From positions 1 to 5,638 of the forward strand of contig QHZX01000296.1 of the NCBI GenBank assembly GCA_003224835.1: 5,638 nucleotides of DNA, written 5' to 3'. The DNA comes from Acidobacteriota bacterium. GTDB taxonomy: Bacteria > Acidobacteriota > Terriglobia > Terriglobales > Acidobacteriaceae. Below, in pieces: positions 1 through 4,209 of this stretch. The notes beneath the pieces were generated by a model that made no database searches, had not been told where the DNA came from, and was given only the letters and a program-made list of their open reading frames with translations. Every line of letters begins with the position of its first letter. Position 1 is the stretch's first letter. The translations under genes were made by a program, and so were the position numbers.

Positions 1-517
1 TGCAACGATTAGTAAGGTCGATGGTGAGCACCGATCCGCGGCCGTATTTCACCGTAGAAGTGCCGTGCTTGTGCAGCTTTTCGTCGTTATGCGCGGCGAT
101 GTCGCGACCAGGGAATACGTCTTCCAAGTGCTTCGAAAATTCGGTGTCAACCGACATCAGGTCCTGGAAGCGGCCATGCTTCGGGCATTCCTTAACCATC
201 CAGATCTTGCCGCCCTCCTCGATGATGGTGGCCTTAATCTCGCCTACTTTTTCGTTGATCAGGACTTCGTGCGGCAGATGGCCGTCCAAAATTTGTTGAC
301 GGATCTCGGGCACACATTTCGGGCAAAGAGAGTCAGTTGCGCGCGGCCAGCCGAGTGGCGGCTTCGACTTCTGGTAGGACTTAAGCAGCGGCTTGTCCGA
401 CCACTTGGGCGTTGGCGACGGGTTTGGTTTGATCCGGTTCAGGCGATCGAATACTGCCCAAACGCCCTTCGCACCAATCGTGACTGCCTTCTCCACATAT
501 TTAATCGGCTTATGCAT
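1..517 (-). CDS. Radical SAM protein, Tes/MJ0619-like (N-terminal part, cut by window edge)
   Basis: The visible part is 172 residues and lacks its C-terminus. It starts at ATG 515-517, with a GAGAGGG Shine-Dalgarno at 529-535 on the minus strand. Residues 1-55 are basic and lack recognisable motifs. Next come TDSLCPKC (C65, C68) and KECPKHG (C111, H114), a CxxC...CPxH set able to bind zinc or an iron-sulfur cluster. The final visible stretch, RGSVLTIDLTNRC, ends at C172 and looks like the strand leading into the radical SAM CxxxCxxC loop, whose other two cysteines would lie outside. The order SLCPxC, then ECPxHGxFxD, then a radical SAM core is typical of the family containing archaeal tetraether lipid synthase (Tes, MJ0619-like), which joins lipid tails through sp3 carbons. 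A role in membrane-spanning lipid synthesis is therefore possible but inferred. Radical SAM membership is fairly sure; the substrate is not. It reads away from its neighbours and looks transcribed alone. Confidence 0.8.
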   Translation of the reverse strand, partial: MHKPIKYVEKAVTIGAKGVWAVFDRLNRIKPNPSPTPKWSDKPLLKSYQKSKPPLGWPRATDSLCPKCVPEIRQQILDGHLPHEVLINEKVGEIKATIIEEGGKIWMVKECPKHGRFQDLMSVDTEFSKHLEDVFPGRDIAAHNDEKLHKHGTSTVKYGRGSVLTIDLTNRC

Positions 518-597
518 GTCTTAAAGTTCCCTCTCTTTTTAGCCCTCGGCTATCAGCCGTCAGCTGTCGGTGAAAACCTCATGTCTGAAGTTGGTGC

Positions 598-632
598 TTG
601 GCAAAAAGCTCCTGCAAAGGAGATTTTGCCAA
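598..632 (-). promoter_or_regulatory. Strong stem-loop in the leader of the radical SAM gene
   Basis: The outer arms TTGGCAAAA (598-606) and TTTTGCCAA (624-632) pair perfectly over 9 bp. After a small internal loop, CTCC (609-612) pairs with GGAG (619-622) around the loop TGCAAA. It lies about 80 bases upstream of the radical SAM start codon. No T-run follows on either strand, so it is not a simple terminator. It could be an operator (TTGGC...GCCAA half-sites), an RNA leader structure or a stray repeat. The structure is seen directly; the role is unknown. Confidence 0.45.
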
Positions 633-842
633 CGGCCAACAACGAAGGACGAACAAAAATTGTCCGGTTTTCTGTTTGTCTATCCTATTGAGCCGCCGAG
701 GATAAGGCACGGTTAAGTCAATAAAAGGTTAAAAATCGGGGTTGAGCGGGTAAAACTCGCAGCGGGCGGAAGCTAAGTTATTGAAGTAATTAGGGGTTTT
801 GGAGTGACAGGATCTCTGGGGTCTACTCCTCGAATTCCTGTT
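633..842. other. Intergenic stretch with no recognised content
   Basis: This part of the 518-1326 gap is AT-richer than its surroundings. I see no convincing gene, RNA gene or repeat in it. On the minus strand TTGACT (about 715-720) resembles a -35 box, but no good -10 box follows at 16-18 bp. The promoter of the radical SAM gene is presumably here but cannot be placed. Confidence 0.4.
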
Positions 843-870
843 TGCAAAGTTCACCTTGGATCCAAGGGAC

Positions 871-930
871 AAGCAGGTTCCTCGACTCCGCAGATCGTCT
901 GCACGATCCGCTCCGCTCGGAATGACATCG
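871..930 (+). repeat. Long-core palindromic repeat, copy A1
   Basis: The left arm AAGCAGGTTCCTCGACT and right arm CTCGGAATGACATCG match the 38-bp elements elsewhere in the window, except near the core. The core is longer and carries the hairpin GATCGT (893-898), loop CTGC, ACGATC (903-908). Copy A2 at 1079-1139 is nearly identical; the loop differs by one base (TTGC), which leaves the stem intact. The flanks are also shared: TGCAAAGTT lies upstream in both copies (843, 1051) and TGTTCACTYCCTAACTCA downstream in both. It reads open in the frame KQVPRLRRSS..., unlike the short subtype. It is non-coding in all likelihood. Confidence 0.85.
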
Positions 931-970
931 GTCTGGGGTGGGACTTTTTGTGTTCACTTCCTAACTCATC

Positions 971-1030
971 GTCATTCCGAACGGCGGCGAACGGATGCGA
1001 ATTTGCGAATCGTTCGCAAAGTCGAGGAAC
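971..1030 (-). repeat. Long-core palindromic repeat with a different core, inverted copy
   Basis: Read on the minus strand it begins GTTCCTCGACT and ends GTTCGGAATGAC, the same arms as the rest of the family. Its centre is unlike A1 and A2. The core holds a perfect 8-bp stem, TTTGCGAA (1002-1009) and TTCGCAAA (1013-1020), around a 3-base loop. Arms conserved while the self-complementary centre is replaced is the hallmark of this family here. Confidence 0.7.
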
Positions 1031-1078
1031 AACGACCGGTTCAGCTATTGTGCAAAGTTTGCCGTGCCTGCAGAGGAA

Positions 1079-1139
1079 AAACAGGTTCCTCGACTCCGCA
1101 GATCGTTTGCACGATCCGCTCCGCTCGGAATGACATCGG
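1079..1139 (+). repeat. Long-core palindromic repeat, copy A2
   Basis: Near-identical to A1 at 871-930, with stem GATCGT (1101-1106) and ACGATC (1111-1116) and loop TTGC. The left edge reads AAACAGG instead of AAGCAGG. It is followed, like A1, by a G-rich tract and then TGTTCACTCCCTAACTCA (1159-1176). A1 and A2 plus flanks therefore look like a roughly 125-bp duplicated unit, with the inverted element at 971-1030 between them. Confidence 0.85.
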
Positions 1140-1210
1140 TTTGGGGGTGGGACGTTTGTGTTCACTCCCTAACTCACTGTTGTTTCGAGTCTGTTCACTC
1201 CCTAACTCGA

Positions 1211-1250
1211 TGTCATTCCGAACGGCTTCAGCCGTGAGGAACCTGCTTCT
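1211..1250 (-). repeat. 38-bp palindromic repeat B1 (inverted)
   Basis: Read on the minus strand this has left arm AAGCAGGTTCCTCA, hairpin ACGGC-TGAA-GCCGT (plus-strand 1222-1226 and 1231-1235), and right arm TTCGGAATGACA. It is the same sequence as copies at 1657-1694 and 5433-5470. It lies upstream of the GIY-YIG gene in the opposite orientation to the copy at that gene's 3' end, so the gene is bracketed by inverted copies. Confidence 0.9.
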
Positions 1251-1275
1251 TTGCACAGGCGATAGCTCGATTCTC

Positions 1276-1291
1276 TGTGACGCCGGTCACA
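1276..1291 (+). promoter_or_regulatory. CRP/FNR-family-like operator upstream of the GIY-YIG gene
   Basis: TGTGACGCCGGTCACA is a perfect TGTGA-N6-TCACA palindrome, the form bound by CRP in enterobacteria; the symmetry extends one base further on each side. A weak -10-like TACAAA lies at 1314-1319, which would start transcription around 1325-1327, at the GIY-YIG ATG. The site would then be centred about 42 bases upstream, as in class II CRP promoters. The palindrome is seen directly; the promoter reading is inference. It could instead be a simple 7-bp hairpin. Confidence 0.4.
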
Positions 1292-1326
1292 GCCTGGTAT
1301 CAGGCGGTCGCGGTACAAACGTCACG

Positions 1327-1677
1327 ATGTCCCACGCACGCCGCTATTTCGTTTACATGATGTCGAGCAAGAGCCGCACGCTTTATGTCGGCGTGACCGG
1401 GTCGTTGATAGCACGCGTGTTCCGCCATAAAGCCGGAGAAGGCGGAGGCTTCACTCGGAAATACCGGGTCAATCGGCTGGTCTGGTATCAGAGCTTCGAA
1501 CATGTTGGAAACGCCATCGCGAGAGAGACAGAGATCAAGGCATGGCGGCGTGAAAAAAAACTTGCTTTGATCTTCGAGAAGAACCCAACATGGGAAGATA
1601 TTGCTGCTGATTGGGGCAAGCAGGTTGCGCTTCAGTATGCGCCTCCGGAATGCGACAAGCAGGTTCCTCACGGCTGA
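1327..1677 (+). CDS. Stand-alone GIY-YIG nuclease-family protein (UPF0213/URI-like)
   Basis: A 116-residue protein, the usual size for single-domain GIY-YIG proteins. Motifs in order: FVYMM at 8-12 (GIY), LYVGVT at 19-24 (YIG), R30 and H34 in the helix after it, GFTRKY at 41-46, the acidic residue in RETEIKAWRREKK at 66-78 (E67), and EKNPTWEDI at 84-92. Y10, Y20, R30, E67 and N86 fit the catalytic set of a metal-dependent phosphodiesterase fold. The substrate of such small proteins is generally unknown. The domain ends near W96; the last 20 residues are not family-like, and the final KQVPHG plus the stop come from palindromic repeat B2. ATG 1327 is chosen because it begins seven residues before the first strand. 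It lacks a Shine-Dalgarno and may be leaderless. An open frame extends upstream to 856, but only through repeats. Nuclease-family assignment is firm; activity is untested. Confidence 0.88.
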   Translation: MSHARRYFVYMMSSKSRTLYVGVTGSLIARVFRHKAGEGGGFTRKYRVNRLVWYQSFEHVGNAIARETEIKAWRREKKLALIFEKNPTWEDIAADWGKQVALQYAPPECDKQVPHG

Positions 1678-1694
1678 AGCCGTTCGGAATGACA
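1657..1694 (+). repeat. 38-bp palindromic repeat B2, supplies the GIY-YIG stop codon
   Basis: Arms AAGCAGGTTCCTCA and TTCGGAATGACA enclose ACGGC-TGAA-GCCGT. The TGA at 1675-1677 in the hairpin loop is the stop of the GIY-YIG gene, and the left arm encodes KQVPHG. With its flanks (GCGA before, TCGTTTT/TCGTGTTTT after) it is a direct near-copy of the element at 1742-1779. Confidence 0.92.
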
Positions 1695-1741
1695 TCGTTT
1701 TTGTGTAGTACTAAAAATCATCGTGTTCTTGCGCAAGCGAC

Positions 1742-1779
1742 AAGCAGGTTCCTCACGGCTAAAGCCGTTCGGAATGACA
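1742..1779 (+). repeat. 38-bp palindromic repeat B3
   Basis: Same arms as B2, with a loop variant TAAA instead of TGAA. It lies 47 bases after B2 in the same orientation and shares flanking bases (GCGAC before, TCG then T-rich after), which suggests local duplication of the element with its surroundings. Confidence 0.92.
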
Positions 1780-1801
1780 TCGTGTTTTATTTGATGTCAC
1801 A

Positions 1802-1815
1802 TTCCTCACGGCTTT
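1802..1815 (+). repeat. Truncated B-type element fused to a second repeat family
   Basis: TTCCTCACGGCTTT matches the first half of a B element through the left half of the hairpin, then stops where a different repeat (GGGGGTGATAGCCCC...) begins. It looks like a junction where one repeat was interrupted by another. The match is short, so confidence is moderate. Confidence 0.5.
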
Positions 1816-1910
1816 GGGGGTGATAGCCCCGAGCAACGCCGAAGCGAACCCACTTTTTCCGAGCACAAAAACAAATTCAGGGTGAGCCCTGAGCACTCCG
1901 AAGCAAACCT
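1816..1910 (+). repeat. Two copies of a second hairpin repeat family (C1, C2)
   Basis: C1 at 1816-1850 has the hairpin GGGG-TGATAG-CCCC followed by GAGCAACGCCGAAGCGAACC. C2 at 1878-1909 has CAGGG-TGAG-CCCTG followed by GAGCACTCCGAAGCAAACC. The trailing module (GAGCA..CCGAAGCRAACC) is conserved while the hairpin sequence differs but keeps pairing. These are unrelated to the AAGCAGGTTCC family and fill the gap between the two convergent nuclease genes. Confidence 0.7.
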
Positions 1911-1938
1911 ATTCTTTATGAGTACACAGAAAATTGGA

Positions 1939-1976
1939 TGTCATTCCGAACCGCTTTAGCGGTGAGGAACCTGCTT
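1939..1976 (-). repeat. 38-bp palindromic repeat B4 (inverted), supplies the PD-(D/E)XK stop codon
   Basis: On the minus strand the arms are identical to B2 but the stem is ACCGC-TAAA-GCGGT. Relative to ACGGC...GCCGT, both halves of one base pair have changed, so pairing is kept. The TAA in the loop (plus-strand 1956-1958) ends the minus-strand nuclease-like gene, whose last residues KQVPHR come from the left arm. Confidence 0.92.
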
Positions 1977-2437
1977 TTTACAAGCAGCGCCGCGAAATTT
2001 TGCTCCCATCAAATGCCAGGCTTCGCGATATTTTTCGAGGCGCATGAGCTTGGCTTTACGATGAGGATAAAAACGCAACATCGGCGCGGGCATGCAAACG
2101 CGTACTGGCAGCACATACCAGAGATCGAGCGGGATAACGTGGGCGACGAGGAAGTCGATGTCCTTGGGGCCGTAAACGGCGCGACCTTTGCCCACAGTGT
2201 AAGTGGCGCGGGTTTCGTAAGCGCGGGCGCGAAGGCAATCGGTAGCTTTAACCTGAACGCGGAGAAGACGGCGACCGTTGTCGAGGATGAAGTCGTAGCG
2301 CTCGGAGTCTCCCCAGGGCTTGGCGACACCGAAGCCGAGTTCGCTAGCTTTGTGCTTGAGGCCAGAAGCAGCGGCACGTAAGTCGTGCCCTTACCAGAAG
2401 ATCTCTTGACGGGTTGGAGGCTGAGAGACTGCGTCAC
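1956..2437 (-). pseudogene. PD-(D/E)XK nuclease-like gene, apparently frameshifted near its 5' end
   Basis: On the minus strand one frame from 2390 to 1956 reads, in order, LKHKASELGFGVAKPWGDSERYDFI (given in part), a basic strand ending LLRVQVKAT, KDIDFLVAHVIPLDLWYVLP, and LEKYREAWHLM. The D of YDF and the Q-x-K of VQVK fit the catalytic core of the PD-(D/E)XK family that includes group I intron-associated endonucleases, and KYREAWHL is a typical ending. This frame meets a TAA at 2391-2393 without a normal start. The frame upstream (PVKRSSGKGT, preceded by a possible GTG at 2435-2437) would join smoothly if one base were added near 2386, so I infer a one-base deletion or a read error. Starting at GTG 2195 would lose the catalytic core. 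After the family-like end, about ten residues lead into KQVPHR and a stop supplied by repeat B4. It converges on the GIY-YIG gene. Confidence 0.65.
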
Positions 2438-2447
2438 CAAGTCAAAA

Positions 2448-2485
2448 GCCCCACCCTGTCGCAAACAACGCGACAAGGATGGGGC
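2448..2485. repeat. GCCCCA...TGTCGC palindromic repeat hairpin
   Basis: GCCCCACCCTGTCGC (2448-2462) pairs with GCGACAAGGATGGGGC (2470-2485), with one mismatch and one bulge, around a 7-base loop AAACAAC. It lies just upstream of the damaged nuclease gene. The form (GTCGC hairpin ending GGGGCACCC) resembles a dispersed repeat I associate with Acidobacteriota; only one copy is in this window. No T-run follows directly, so it is not called as a terminator. Confidence 0.6.
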
Positions 2486-2523
2486 ACCCGGCCGATATTT
2501 GAAAAAAAGAGGACCAAAACACG

Positions 2524-2560
2524 AAAGGCGCAGCGGTGGCTGCGCCTTTGTTATTTATCT
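2524..2560 (+). terminator. Terminator-like hairpin with T-rich sides
   Basis: AAAGGCGCAGC (2524-2534) and GCTGCGCCTTT (2539-2549) form a perfect 11-bp stem with loop GGTG. The plus-strand sequence after it is T-rich (GTTATTTATCTTCTATTT). On the minus strand it is followed by GTGTTTTGG and, 21 bases on, a run of seven T. It could therefore act in both directions, and the likely client is the minus-strand VOC gene ending at 2784. No plus-strand gene ends just before it. Confidence 0.6.
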
Positions 2561-2783
2561 TCTATTTCTAGAATAGCAACTCTGGAAGGAAATTGTGCCA
2601 CGTTTCGGAACTTTATATTCCGTGCTGGATGAGCGGTTTAGGCGGAACTGGGCGCGCCAGGGGGCTTGACAAGATTTTGCACAGTTTAGGTCCGGCAGTG
2701 CCCTCCGGGAATCGTTAGCAGGAATGCCCGCCGGACGGAGATCGGCTTCGGCATGGCTGGCATGTCTGATGTGAACCTCCCAT
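2561..2783. other. Intergenic stretch without a recognised gene
   Basis: With the two hairpins before it, this makes up the gene-free gap 2438-2783. It contains an isolated TTGACA (2666-2671, plus strand) without a -10 box or downstream gene, and an imperfect inverted pair GTCCGGC (2690-2696) and GCCGGAC (2730-2736). Open frames crossing it have no family-like character. Confidence 0.4.
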
Positions 2784-3185
2784 TCACTGCAGCGGTTTGC
2801 CGATTTCCCAATGGTGGCCGAAGGGATCGACAAGGCGGCCGACGCGCCATCCATATTCCTGGTCGGCAACCGGCCAAATCTGGGTGGCCCCGGCTTTGAG
2901 GGCACGGGCAAAGACAGCATCGGGATCATCGACTACCAAGACCATGCGAACCGTGCAGCCGCCGCGGAATTCAGAGCCAAGCGACTCAGGACTGAAATTT
3001 TTGTTCTCGGGAGATTCGTCCGCCACCCAGAAGTCAGCTTCTCCCACGGCAAGTTGAGCGACCACGTCGCCGTGCTCTCCGTCAAGTCGGAAAAGCTCTC
3101 GAGATCCAAAGGCCTGCTTATAAAATTCGATGGCCTTCGCGCCATGTCGGACCGACAGCATCGGGGAGATGGAAGTTTTGGGCAT
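2784..3185 (-). CDS. VOC-superfamily protein, PhnB/glyoxalase-like
   Basis: A 133-residue single-domain protein. It opens with ISPMLSVRHGAKAIEFYKQAFGSRELFRLDG (given in part: a beta strand, then AIEFYKQAFG), the standard start of PhnB-like vicinal oxygen chelate proteins. It continues with QLAVGEADFWVADE, then a second repeat VRMVLVVDDPDAVFARALKAGA, and ends EYGWRVGRLVDPFGHHWEIG, the typical DPFGHxW finish. The second-half motif and the conserved acidic and histidine positions suggest a metal site, but the reaction cannot be named. Relatives are often annotated as bleomycin-resistance or glyoxalase proteins without proof. ATG 3183-3185 is chosen because it has GGAGA (3193-3197) at good spacing and begins at the domain; the longer open frame upstream is an overhang. 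It follows the membrane-anchor gene by 109 bases on the same strand. Confidence 0.9.
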   Translation of the reverse strand: MPKTSISPMLSVRHGAKAIEFYKQAFGSRELFRLDGEHGDVVAQLAVGEADFWVADESPENKNFSPESLGSEFRGGCTVRMVLVVDDPDAVFARALKAGATQIWPVADQEYGWRVGRLVDPFGHHWEIGKPLQ

Positions 3186-3223
3186 CGAGTTCTCTCCGGG
3201 GAAAGAACATTGTGTCACAGTCA

Positions 3224-3259
3224 AGCTACCAGCAATCAGCTGTGAGCTGCCAGCAGAAA
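3224..3259 (-). repeat. Short CAGC-rich tandem between two genes
   Basis: AGCTACCAGCA, ATCAGCTGTG and AGCTGCCAGCAG are imperfect units in a row. A related stretch, CTATCAGCCGTCAGCTGTC, is at 550-568, in the leader of the radical SAM gene. The last unit, AGCTGCCAGCAGAAA (3245-3259), recurs exactly at 3343-3357, inside the neighbouring coding region. It is probably a low-complexity intergenic repeat. Confidence 0.4.
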
Positions 3260-3294
3260 GCGGGCGTATCTTTTCTACGCCAGCTGTGGATCGG

Positions 3295-3972
3295 CTATTT
3301 TTTGAGGTGGAGGAAGAAGAACAGGACTCCGAGAAGGACGAAAGCTGCCAGCAGAAAACGAACAAATGAGCTGCTGCCGGTGCCGGGAGTGATCGGTGAA
3401 TTGCTGTCCAGACTGGTGTTTGAGAAAGACGACGAGACCGGAGCGCTGGGCTCCAGGGCACCGGAATTTTTCTGCCGTCCCTTGAGAAAGCGGGATAAAA
3501 GCTGACCAACGTTGCCGTTTGAAATAACGTACTCGCGGCGAAAATTAGTTTTCGTGCCGAACTTCGTGACTTTGACTTTTACATTATTAACGCTTTGGGT
3601 TTTGATCTGCTCGACCAACTCTGGCGGAAGGTTCTTTTCAACCAGTGCGACCGCCTTACCGGTGAGCCATTGCTCGACTGTGTTCTTGGTGCCGGCCTCT
3701 GAAGACTGCAACGAAGTATCGCCGGACTGTGCGGCGAAGACATCGGCCTTGTTGTCGAGTGAGATGAATTTCTTCTCGAGAGAAATTTTTAACCCCGGAA
3801 TCTGGCTTTCGACCTCGGAAGTAATTTTGTCCTTAATCTGCTGCTCGAGTTCGAAGCGCGTATCAGCCTCGAGCGGCGGAACATTGGGATCACCGCAACG
3901 AGCAATAAATCCGCCTTCGGGTTTTGGCTCGATGCGATAAATGATCCGCGAAATTGTGCGCTTAATTTCCAT
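3295..3972 (-). CDS. Unknown protein with HicB-like N-terminus and C-terminal membrane anchor
   Basis: I do not recognise a named family for the whole 225-residue protein. Residues 6-50 (ISRIIYRIEPKPEGGFIARC, then an acidic turn and a helix ELEQQIKDKI) have the strand-strand-strand-helix look of HicB/UPF0150-type domains, where EGGFxARC is the usual hairpin. Residues 51-150 are charged and mixed alpha/beta. Residues 165-202 are a Ser/Pro/Asn-rich linker. Residues 203-222 (FVRFLLAAFVLLGVLFFFLH) form one membrane helix followed by LKK, so it looks tail-anchored with its bulk in the cytoplasm. No signal peptide is seen. ATG 3970-3972 is preferred because it begins just before the first strand; GTG at 3994-3996 would add eight residues. 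Neither has a clear ribosome site. It may share a transcript with the VOC gene. That it is a real gene is fairly sure; its function is unknown. Confidence 0.75.
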   Translation of the reverse strand: MEIKRTISRIIYRIEPKPEGGFIARCGDPNVPPLEADTRFELEQQIKDKITSEVESQIPGLKISLEKKFISLDNKADVFAAQSGDTSLQSSEAGTKNTVEQWLTGKAVALVEKNLPPELVEQIKTQSVNNVKVKVTKFGTKTNFRREYVISNGNVGQLLSRFLKGRQKNSGALEPSAPVSSSFSNTSLDSNSPITPGTGSSSFVRFLLAAFVLLGVLFFFLHLKK

Positions 3973-4152
3973 CAGCTTTGGCGATTGTACGGCCACTTTG
4001 AGAGCGCAGAGAGAAACTTAGGTAACGGCGAGAGGTCGCGGTTTCCGGCCCGCATTCATGCCGGTTGGGAGGGGCGCCGCCCTGACGCGTGGACAAGGGA
4101 AAGTGTATGAGGAAAACCTTCGGAGGGATTCTTCCCAGCGTAGGTAGTCAGA

Positions 4153-4158
4153 TACAAT
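4153..4158 (+). promoter_or_regulatory. Possible -10 box of the pntA promoter
   Basis: TACAAT matches five of six bases of the bacterial -10 consensus and lies 51 bases before the pntA start codon, implying a leader of about 45 bases. The -35 region at 17-bp spacing (TCTTCC) is poor, so an activator or another start may be used. Confidence 0.35.
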
Positions 4159-4209
4159 ACTGACTTCTTAAAAGCTTGCCGGTGAGCGACGCCGAAAGGA
4201 CAAGAGCTT

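Larger units (their letters stand above)
951..1209 (+). repeat. Three direct copies of an 18-bp spacer motif
   Basis: TGTTCACTYCCTAACTCR occurs at 951-968, 1159-1176 and 1192-1209. The first and third copies lie just before an inverted palindromic element starting GTCATTCC. The second follows A2. The motif therefore behaves as a joint between forward and inverted elements and probably records duplication of a two-element unit. Confidence 0.75.

Noticed and set aside
65..691. Plus-strand open frame of 208 residues
   Set aside because: It lies opposite the radical SAM gene and its leader and has no family-like motifs.
1617..1626. CAAGCAGGTT inside the GIY-YIG tail as another repeat copy
   Set aside because: Only ten bases match the left arm, and neither stem nor right arm follows, so it may be chance or an unrecognisable relic.
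856..1677. Long open frame giving a 273-residue protein ending in the GIY-YIG domain
   Set aside because: Everything before ATG 1327 is translated repeat sequence (KQVPRLRRS..., LPNSMSFRTA...). The repeats happen to be open in several frames.
871..1976. CRISPR array
   Set aside because: The repeats occur in both orientations, at irregular spacing, with related rather than unique intervening sequence, and no cas gene is present.
2009..2476. Minus-strand open frame of 155 residues with Ser/Pro/Thr-rich sequence
   Set aside because: It overlaps the PD-(D/E)XK core in another frame; only its first part (to about 2386) is thought to be the displaced N-terminus of that gene.
2666..2671. Consensus TTGACA as a plus-strand promoter
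   Set aside because: No -10 box at 16-18 bp and no plus-strand gene downstream.
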